Below are positions 1 to 5,515 of a stretch of DNA of 6,481 nucleotides, piece after piece. Origin of the DNA: SG8-39 sp041558415 (lineage in GTDB: Bacteria; Pseudomonadota; Gammaproteobacteria; Burkholderiales; SG8-39); contig JBFFEY010000106.1 in the NCBI GenBank assembly GCA_041558415.1, positions 1-6,481 on the forward strand, read 5' to 3'. The number at the start of each line of letters is the position of its first letter. Position 1 is the first letter of the stretch. A program made the position numbers and the translations under genes. The notes under the pieces were generated by a model that had not been told where the DNA came from, ran no database searches, and saw nothing but the letters and a program-made list of their open reading frames with translations.

Positions 1-25
1 CACAAAAACACGAGATCGACATCCG

Positions 26-45
26 ATTGCGAGCGTCGTCGCGAT
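26..45. promoter_or_regulatory. Imperfect inverted repeat upstream of the hydrolase gene (possible operator)
   Basis: The sequence shows ATTGCGA, a 6-base spacer, then TCGCGAT. These are 7-base arms that pair at six positions plus one T-G wobble. The repeat lies about 65 bases ahead of the hydrolase ATG, in the least GC-rich part of the window, where a promoter or operator would be expected. It could bind a dimeric regulator of the hydrolase-transporter unit. No T-run follows it directly, so it does not look like an intrinsic terminator, and I found no convincing -35/-10 pair to place it against. A short dyad like this can arise by chance in GC-rich DNA. Confidence 0.22.
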
Positions 46-110
46 GTTTGGCTCTGATCCCGCATGTTAAGCTCGCGCCTCCCTCGCTTTCGCGGTCTTT
101 TCGGTTCGTC

Positions 111-917
111 ATGCCCACGCTCGTCGCCGCCGGTCGCAGGCTCGCCTACGAGTGGATCGAGGTCGGCGGAGAGGGCAGGCCGGTGCTGGTGTTCCTGCAC
201 GAGGGCCTCGGCTCGATCCGGCAGTGGCGCGATTTCCCGGAGCGCGTGGCGAAGAGCACCGGCTGCAACGCGCTGGTCTACGACCGCTATGGCTACGGCC
301 AGTCGGAGGTGATGCGCGAAGCGCGGCGCAGCATCCGCTTCATGCACGAGGAGGCGCTCGAGGCGCTGCCGCAGGTGCTCGCCGCGCTCGGCATCGAGGC
401 GCCGATTCTGGTGGGCCATTCCGACGGCGCTTCGATCGCGCTGATACATGCCGGCGCCGGGCATGGCGTGCGTGGCCTCGCGCTGATGGCGCCGCACGTC
501 TTCGTCGAACCGGTCTGCACCGAGAGCATCGTCGAGGCAGCGCGCCAGTTCGAGACCACCGACCTGGCGCAGCGCCTGGGACGCTACCATCGCGATCCGC
601 GCAAGACCTTCTACCTGTGGGCCGACGTGTGGCTCGACCCCGCGTTCCCGGGCTGGAACATCGAGGAATACCTGCCGGGGATCAGCGTGCCGGTGATGGC
701 CATCCAGGGTCACGACGACCAGTACGGCACGATGGCGCAGCTCGAGGCGATCGCGCGCCAGGTGCACGGGCCCTGCGAGCTGGTCAAGCTGGAGGCCTGC
801 GGCCACAGTCCGTTTCGCGACCAGCCGAGCGCGTCGCAGGACGCGATCGTGCGCTTCGTCGACGCGCTGTGCGCCGTCGCGGGCCAGCCGCAGCGCCGCA
901 AGAGCGACGCCGCCTGA
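111..917 (+). CDS. Alpha/beta hydrolase, substrate unknown
   Basis: A 268-residue single-domain alpha/beta-hydrolase, probably a soluble cytoplasmic esterase or C-C/C-O hydrolase. Visible landmarks are the oxyanion-hole strand with FLHEGLGS (residues 28-35), the strand ALVYDRYGYGQS (54-65), the nucleophile elbow GHSDGAS with Ser104, the acid loop QGHDDQYGT (Asp202 or Asp203) and the catalytic His in CGHSPFRDQP (His232). Length and triad spacing are normal for the family. The frame stays open upstream to a TTG at 27, but that extension is an Arg/Ser-rich tail with no family character, while ATG 111 gives the usual first beta strand. No good Shine-Dalgarno sequence precedes either start. The stop lies 4 bases before the MFS transporter start, so the two are probably co-transcribed, which suggests the hydrolase acts on a compound the transporter moves. 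The fold and triad are clear; the substrate cannot be read from sequence. Confidence 0.9.
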   Translation: MPTLVAAGRRLAYEWIEVGGEGRPVLVFLHEGLGSIRQWRDFPERVAKSTGCNALVYDRYGYGQSEVMREARRSIRFMHEEALEALPQVLAALGIEAPILVGHSDGASIALIHAGAGHGVRGLALMAPHVFVEPVCTESIVEAARQFETTDLAQRLGRYHRDPRKTFYLWADVWLDPAFPGWNIEEYLPGISVPVMAIQGHDDQYGTMAQLEAIARQVHGPCELVKLEACGHSPFRDQPSASQDAIVRFVDALCAVAGQPQRRKSDAA

Positions 918-921
918 GGCC

Positions 922-2145
922 ATGAGCGCCGCGACTTCCACGCTGCGCCAGGACGTCAAGGTGATCGGCCTGATCGCGGTGGCGCACGGCCTGTCGCACT
1001 TCTACCAGCTGGTCATCGCGGTGCTGTTCCCGCTCATCAAGCAGGATCTCGGCGTAAGCTACGCCGCGCTCGGCGCCGCCACCGCGGTGTACTACACCGT
1101 GTCCGGCGTGTGCCAGACGCTCGCCGGCTTCGCGGTCGATCGCTTCGGCGCGCGGCGCGTGCTGCTCATCGGCCTCGCACTGTGCTCGCTCGGCATCCTG
1201 CTGGCGGGCCTCGCCCAGAGCTACGCCATGCTGGTGGTCGCGTTCTTCGTTGCCGGCCTCGGCAACAGCGTCTTCCACCCGGCGGACTTCGCGATTCTCA
1301 ATGCGCGGGTCGATGCCAGGCGGCTCGGTTACGCGTTCAGCTTCCACGGCATCGGCGGCACGCTGGGCTGGGCGCTGGCGCCGGCGTTCGGCTACGGCCT
1401 CGCCGCGCTGAGCGACTGGCACACGGCGCTGGTCGCGGCCTCCGCGCTCGGCGCCGTCATGATCCTGCTGCTCCTCGCCAACGGCGACGCGGTGCCGGGT
1501 GCGGCCCGCGCGCGTGCGTCGGCGGTGGCGCCGACCTCGCTGCGCCAGGATCTGCGCGTGCTGAGCGCGACGCCGGTGCTGATGTGTTTCCTGTTTTTTC
1601 TGCTGCTCTCCGCGGCGCTGATCGGCGTGCAGAACTTCGGCGTCGCCGGGCTGGTGTCGCTCTACGACGCGCCGGTGGCGCTCGCCTCGAGCGCGCTCAC
1701 CGCGTTCCTCATCGGTGGCGCGGCCGGCATCCTCGCCGGCGGCACGATCGCCGTTCGCGCGCGGCGCCACGACCTGGTCGCTGCGGCCGGCATGCTGGCG
1801 AGCGCGCTCGCGGTGCTGCTGCTGGCGAGCGGCGTGCTGTCGCAGGCGCTGATCGCGCCGATGCTGGCCATTGCCGGCTTCGCCTCGGGGCTCACCAATC
1901 CGTCGCGCGACCTGCTGGTGCGCGATGCGACACCGCCCGGGGCGAGCGGCAAGGTGTACGGCTTCGTCTACTCGGGGCTCGACGTCGGCGCGATGGCGAC
2001 GCCGGTGCTGTACGGCTGGCTGCTCGATCGCGCGCTCGCCGCCGGCGTGTTCTACACGGTGTTCGCCGTGCTGCTCGCCACCGTGGCGACGGTGCTGTAC
2101 CTGCCCTCGCGCAGCCCGGCACCGGACGCGGCGCAGGCGCGCTAA
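922..2145 (+). CDS. MFS transporter, fosmidomycin-resistance (Fsr)-like
   Basis: A 407-residue inner-membrane protein with about 12 hydrophobic helices in two six-helix halves, joined by an Ala/Arg-rich cytoplasmic linker near residues 188-210. MFS motif A is clear in loop 2-3 (GFAVDRFGARRVL, 69-81). The motifs AHGLSHFYQLVIAVLFPLI (21-39) and GLGNSVFHPADFAIL (112-126) resemble those of Fsr-type permeases, which act as proton-driven exporters. The second half ends with a related helix set including SGLTNPSRDLLVRD (322-335). The start follows the hydrolase stop by 4 bases. A GAGG overlaps that stop but sits only 2 bases from the ATG, so translation probably depends on coupling to the upstream gene. 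Each half begins with a near-identical LRQD segment (residues 8-11 and 207-210). The cargo is unknown; drug, small-acid or metabolite export are all possible, and uptake cannot be excluded. Confidence 0.9.
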   Translation: MSAATSTLRQDVKVIGLIAVAHGLSHFYQLVIAVLFPLIKQDLGVSYAALGAATAVYYTVSGVCQTLAGFAVDRFGARRVLLIGLALCSLGILLAGLAQSYAMLVVAFFVAGLGNSVFHPADFAILNARVDARRLGYAFSFHGIGGTLGWALAPAFGYGLAALSDWHTALVAASALGAVMILLLLANGDAVPGAARARASAVAPTSLRQDLRVLSATPVLMCFLFFLLLSAALIGVQNFGVAGLVSLYDAPVALASSALTAFLIGGAAGILAGGTIAVRARRHDLVAAAGMLASALAVLLLASGVLSQALIAPMLAIAGFASGLTNPSRDLLVRDATPPGASGKVYGFVYSGLDVGAMATPVLYGWLLDRALAAGVFYTVFAVLLATVATVLYLPSRSPAPDAAQAR

Positions 2146-2148
2146 GGC

Positions 2149-2931
2149 TCAGTCGCGGTAGCGGATGCCGCGCCGGTCGAGCAGGCGCAGCAGCGCCGGC
2201 CAGTCCTTGTGCTCGGCGGGCCGATCGGCCTTGTGGAACTGCGCGTGCGTGGTGTGCGCCGCCTGCTCGGACATGCGCAGCACGTTGTCCATGCCACCCG
2301 CCATCGCGTCGACCTGGATCTGGCAGGCGGTGTCGAGGTAGTACATCACCTCGAAGGCCTCGCGCACGGTCTCGCCCAGCGCGAGCAGGCCGTGGTTGCG
2401 CAGGATCATCGCCTTGGAGCTCGGGCCGAGGTCGCGCGCCAGGCGGGTACGCTCGTCGAGGTCGAGCGCGATGCCTTCGTAATCGTGGTAGGTCACCTCG
2501 CCCTGCACGCGCATGGCGTGCTGGCTGATCGGCAGCAGGCCGCACTTCATCGCCGACACCGCGACGCCCGCGCGGGTGTGGGTGTGGATCACGCAGTGAA
2601 CGTCCGGCCGCGCGGCGTGCACGCAGCCGTGGATGACGAAACCGGCGGCGTTGTAGCCCATGCCGGCGGGGTCGTCGAGCACGGTGCCCTGCGGGTCGAT
2701 CTTCACCAGGTTGGAGGCGGTGATCTCGTCGAACATCAGGCCGTAGGGGTTGATGAGGTAGTGTTCGCTGCCCGGCACGCGCGCGGAGAAATGCGTGTAG
2801 ATGAGGTCGGTCCAGCGGAAGAGGGCGGCGAGCTGGTAGGCGGCGGCGAGGTCGACGCGCGCGTCCCATTCTTCCTTCGAGACGCGGTCGCGCAGCGACG
2901 GGGTCTTGACGGATTTCAGCTTGGCGGGCAT
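2149..2931 (-). CDS. Class II aldolase/adducin-family protein
   Basis: A 260-residue protein covering the full class II aldolase/adducin domain. It has the N-terminal segment LAAAYQLAALFRWTDLIYTH (28-47), the strand-loop YLINPYGLMFDEIT (58-71), the metal site HTHTR with His116 and His118, and the third likely zinc ligand in LRNHGLL (His180). By eye, the acid/base Glu of L-fuculose-phosphate aldolase (Glu73 there) falls on Gly97 in AAGFVIHGCVHAARPD. Many adducin-like members appear to share this, so true aldol cleavage is uncertain. Decarboxylase, epimerase-like or non-classical lyase roles remain possible. The ATG at 2929-2931 has a GGAGA ribosome site 6 bases upstream. The gene follows the PPTase-acyltransferase gene on the same strand after 37 bases, so it may be the last gene of that operon or have its own promoter. 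Its stop faces the MFS stop across 3 bases. Family assignment is firm; substrate and pathway link are unknown. Confidence 0.9.
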   Translation of the reverse strand: MPAKLKSVKTPSLRDRVSKEEWDARVDLAAAYQLAALFRWTDLIYTHFSARVPGSEHYLINPYGLMFDEITASNLVKIDPQGTVLDDPAGMGYNAAGFVIHGCVHAARPDVHCVIHTHTRAGVAVSAMKCGLLPISQHAMRVQGEVTYHDYEGIALDLDERTRLARDLGPSSKAMILRNHGLLALGETVREAFEVMYYLDTACQIQVDAMAGGMDNVLRMSEQAAHTTHAQFHKADRPAEHKDWPALLRLLDRRGIRYRD

Positions 2932-2937
2932 GGCGCG

Positions 2938-2942
2938 TCTCC
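2938..2942 (-). promoter_or_regulatory. Ribosome binding site of the class II aldolase gene
   Basis: On the minus strand GGAGA lies 6 bases before the ATG at 2929-2931. This is a normal Shine-Dalgarno match and spacing, and it supports this start over any downstream one. It is a clearer site than those of the neighbouring PPTase-acyltransferase or MFS genes. Confidence 0.6.
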
Positions 2943-2968
2943 GGCGGTGGCGGGTCGAGTCGGGGATT

Positions 2969-4213
2969 CTACGCGCGCCGCTTGTTCTTCGCCGGCCAGT
3001 CCTTCCAGCGGCGGTGCACCCACCACCACTGCTCGGGATGGCGCAGGACCAGCCGCTCGAGGGCGGCGTTGAACAGACGCGTGTTGGCGCGGATCTCCTC
3101 GCCGACGTCCTCGCGCGCGACGAGCGCGAGCGGGTCCTCGAAGCGCAGCACGTGGCGGCCGTCGGCTTGGCGCCAGCTCGCCGCGGGCAGCACCGGCGCG
3201 CCGCTCGCCTGCGCGATCAGCGCCACGCTGCGGAAGCTGCCTGCGGGGTGGCCGAAGAAATCGACGCGCACGCCGTCGCGCGGGCCGGCGTGCTGGTCGA
3301 AGGGAAACACCACGATGTCGCCCGCGGCGAGGCGCTCGAGGATGGCCTCGAGCGAGCCGCTCTTCGGCAGCACGCCGAAGCCCGCCTGGCGAAAGCGGCG
3401 GATGATGAGCGCGTCGAGCCAGGCCGGCTTGAACGGCCGGCGCACGAACCAGAACTTGCCCTTGGCCTGCGGAAAGCTGGCGATGCCCGCAGCGGTGGAC
3501 ACCTCCCAGTTGCCGAAGTGGCCGGTGACGATGATCACGCCCTTGCCGCGCGCGTGGGCGGCGACGATCGCCTCGAGGTTTTCCACGCGCGCGCGTGCCG
3601 CGCGCTGCGCCGGCGTGAGCCAGGGAAAGACGATGAATTCGGGCAGCAGGCGCCAGAGGTGGGCGTAATGCGCCTGCGCGATGCGCCGGATCTCGTCCTC
3701 GGGCACGCGCTCGCCGTAGACGCGGCGCAGGTTGTCGAGCACCACGCGCCGTCGCAGCGGCAGGAGGTGGTAGGCGAGCTTGCCGAGCAGCGGCACCGGC
3801 ATCTGCGCGGCTTCGGCGAGCGCCACGGCGGAGGCGCTGGCGCGGTCGTGCGTGAGGGACAGAGCGATCGAGGCGACGCGGTGGCGGTCGAGCACGGCCT
3901 GGGCGGCCGCGCTGCACACCACGCGCGGCGCGCCGTAGGCGTCGCGCGAGACGGAGAAATCCAGTGCGGTGAGCGTGTTGAGTGCGGCTTCGCGCGGGAA
4001 CAGCTTGAGGCAGGCTTCTTTCGCCGCGAAGCGCGCCGCGAGGCTCGCGGCGCGGCCGGCGCCGGCGCCGCTCTCGCGCAGCTCCTCGGTCGAGAACAGC
4101 TTTACGAGATCCGCCTCGGGCGTCTCGCGCAGCAGCCGCTCGATGCGTGCGATCTCGACCGAGTCGATGCCGCAGCGCGCGCCGGATGCGGACCGCGCAG
4201 GCGCGTCTGCCAT
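2969..4213 (-). CDS. Fused AcpS-type 4'-phosphopantetheinyl transferase and LpxL/HtrB-like acyltransferase
   Basis: One uninterrupted 414-residue reading frame encodes two enzymes. Residues 12-134 are an AcpS-type domain. GIDSVEIARIERLL (15-28) carries the Mg-binding Asp17, RFAAKEACLK (61-70) carries Glu66 and Lys65, and SLTHDRASASAVALAE (119-134) is the C-terminal strand pair. AcpS moves phosphopantetheine from CoA to the Ser of an acyl carrier protein. Residues about 140-414 are a lysophospholipid/lipid A acyltransferase (LpxL/HtrB) domain. RRRVVLDNLRRVYG (154-167) is the N-terminal motif, TGHFGNWE (230-237) is the HX4E catalytic site (His232, Glu237), DQHAG follows further on, and QWWWVHRRWK is the typical C-terminal motif. 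The usual N-terminal membrane helix of that family is not evident; the PPTase sits in its place. The ATG at 4211-4213 is 15 bases after the upstream ketosynthase stop, with no clear ribosome site. It probably activates the pathway's ACP and transfers the ACP-bound acyl chain to a lipid acceptor (inference). I do not know this as a common arrangement. Confidence 0.88.
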   Translation of the reverse strand: MADAPARSASGARCGIDSVEIARIERLLRETPEADLVKLFSTEELRESGAGAGRAASLAARFAAKEACLKLFPREAALNTLTALDFSVSRDAYGAPRVVCSAAAQAVLDRHRVASIALSLTHDRASASAVALAEAAQMPVPLLGKLAYHLLPLRRRVVLDNLRRVYGERVPEDEIRRIAQAHYAHLWRLLPEFIVFPWLTPAQRAARARVENLEAIVAAHARGKGVIIVTGHFGNWEVSTAAGIASFPQAKGKFWFVRRPFKPAWLDALIIRRFRQAGFGVLPKSGSLEAILERLAAGDIVVFPFDQHAGPRDGVRVDFFGHPAGSFRSVALIAQASGAPVLPAASWRQADGRHVLRFEDPLALVAREDVGEEIRANTRLFNAALERLVLRHPEQWWWVHRRWKDWPAKNKRRA

Positions 4214-4228
4214 CGGCGGCGTGCGACG

Positions 4229-5515
4229 CTAGGCGCCCTGCGCGGCGCGCAGCAGCAGCGCCGCATTGGTGCCGCCGAAGCCGCGCGCCACCACCAGGGC
4301 GATGTCGCTGCGCGCGGTCTGCGCCTGCGCCGACACGGGAAGGGGAGGCAGGGCCGGGTCGATCCTGCGCAGCGTCGCGATGCCCGGCACCGCACGCGCG
4401 CGCAGCGCCTCGAGCGCCAGCACGCAATCGAGCATGCCGGAAGCCGCAATCAGGTGGCCGAAGGCCCACTTGAAGCCGGTCACCGGCGGCGCATCGTTGC
4501 CGAACACGCGGCGGATGGCGGCGGCCTCGGACGCATCGGAGTTCCGTGTGCCATTCGCATGCGCGACGATCAGGCCGACGTCCGCCGCACGCAGGCCGGC
4601 TGCCGCGAGCGCGGCCTCGATCGCCGCTGCCGGGCCGTCGCCGTCGTCACGGATCGGCAGCAGCCCTTCGGCCTCGGTGGCGGCGCCGCCGCCCAGAATT
4701 TCGCCCAGCACCGTCGCGCCGCGTGCCGCAGCCGACGCCTCGGTCTCCAGCATCAGGCCGCCGGCGCCCTCGCCGAGCAGGCTGCCGTCGCGTCCGGCAT
4801 CGAAGGGCCGCAGCGTGTCCTTGGCCACCACGCCGATGCTGTCGTAATAGGCGAGCATCTGCGGTTCCACCGGCGTATCGTGCGCAGCGACCACGGCGCG
4901 GTCGGCCTCGGCTTCGCGCAGCGCGGCGGCCGCTTCGATCACCGCGAGCAGGCCGCTCGTGCTGTGGTTGGTGATGCAGGCGTTGGTGCCTTTCAGGTTG
5001 AACTTGATGCCGACGTGGCACAGCACGTTGTTGGGCAGCGCGCGCAGCAGCCACATCGGATTGACGACCTCGGGCAGCTGGCGGCCGAACGCCTCCAGGC
5101 TGCCGCCGGCCGCGGTCATCAGCGGGAAGTAGTCGTACTGGCCGTCGTAGTTGCCGCCGCCCGAGCCGACGAACATGCCGGTGCGGTCGTTTGCCTGCGT
5201 TGCCGCCGCCTCCTCGAGCGCGTCGCGCCAGGCCACGAAGCCGGAGGTCTCGATCGCGCGGCTCGCGGCGTACAGACCGAGCACGTCCGTGCGCCGGATA
5301 AACTTCAGGATCTTGCGGTCGCCGAGCAGCTTGGCGGGCTGCAGCTCGCGGATCTCGCCGGCGACCGAACGCGGCCAGCCGCCGGTGTCCCACAGCGTGA
5401 TCGGCCCGATCGCACTCTGCCCGGACTGCAGCGTCCGCCAGATCTGCGCCGGGTCGCGCCCGGCGGCGCAGATCGCGCCGCTGCCGGTGACGACGATGCG
5501 CGGCACGCCGGCCAT
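4229..5515 (-). CDS. Ketosynthase-fold protein with Ser at the nucleophile position (chain-length-factor-like)
   Basis: A complete 428-residue thiolase-fold beta-ketoacyl-ACP synthase homologue, near the usual FabF length. The N-terminus RIVVTGSGAICAAG (6-19) and C-terminus ARGFGGTNAALLL (410-422) are typical. In the nucleophile loop, GTNACITNHSTSG (176-188) aligns with the FabB/FabF loop ending in ACATS or ACTSG, which puts Ser185 (codon complement at 4961-4963) where the catalytic Cys belongs. Cys180 lies five residues earlier and is not in the elbow. The other catalytic residues persist: His319 in VAHANGT, Lys349 in FKW and His354 in FGHLIAASG. A Ser enzyme should not condense normally, so this is probably the KS-beta/chain-length-factor partner of the upstream KS, or a decarboxylating or acyl-transferring variant (inference). 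The ATG overlaps the upstream stop as TGATG and has a strong AGAGGTG ribosome site 5 bases ahead. This choice of start avoids a long frame extension that would run into the upstream KS gene. Confidence 0.9.
   Translation of the reverse strand: MAGVPRIVVTGSGAICAAGRDPAQIWRTLQSGQSAIGPITLWDTGGWPRSVAGEIRELQPAKLLGDRKILKFIRRTDVLGLYAASRAIETSGFVAWRDALEEAAATQANDRTGMFVGSGGGNYDGQYDYFPLMTAAGGSLEAFGRQLPEVVNPMWLLRALPNNVLCHVGIKFNLKGTNACITNHSTSGLLAVIEAAAALREAEADRAVVAAHDTPVEPQMLAYYDSIGVVAKDTLRPFDAGRDGSLLGEGAGGLMLETEASAAARGATVLGEILGGGAATEAEGLLPIRDDGDGPAAAIEAALAAAGLRAADVGLIVAHANGTRNSDASEAAAIRRVFGNDAPPVTGFKWAFGHLIAASGMLDCVLALEALRARAVPGIATLRRIDPALPPLPVSAQAQTARSDIALVVARGFGGTNAALLLRAAQGA

Noticed and set aside
27..110. 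N-terminal extension of the hydrolase from a TTG start
   Set aside because: The extra 28 residues resemble neither a signal peptide nor family sequence, and the DNA here is less GC-rich like a leader; ATG 111 fits the fold.
1..110. Sigma70 promoter for the hydrolase-MFS unit
   Set aside because: I could not find a -35/-10 pair with acceptable matches and spacing; the best -10 candidates match only about half the consensus.
784..1770. Minus-strand frame of 328 codons opposite the hydrolase and MFS genes
   Set aside because: It is highly charged, Arg/Glu/Gln-rich and lacks domain signatures; it mirrors the codon bias of the MFS gene.
2154..2172. Short inverted repeat CGCGG/CCGCG near the end of the aldolase gene as a terminator
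   Set aside because: The arms are only 5 bases, it lies inside coding sequence, and no T-run follows on either strand.
1110..2528. Plus-strand frame of 472 codons across the MFS gene and the aldolase region
   Set aside because: It is an Arg/Ala-rich frame-shifted shadow that crosses the convergent junction; the MFS frame has clear helices and motifs.
2969..3802. Separate translation of the acyltransferase from an internal ATG at 3802
   Set aside because: The codon is in frame and close to the domain border, but no ribosome binding site precedes it, so a fusion protein is the simpler reading.
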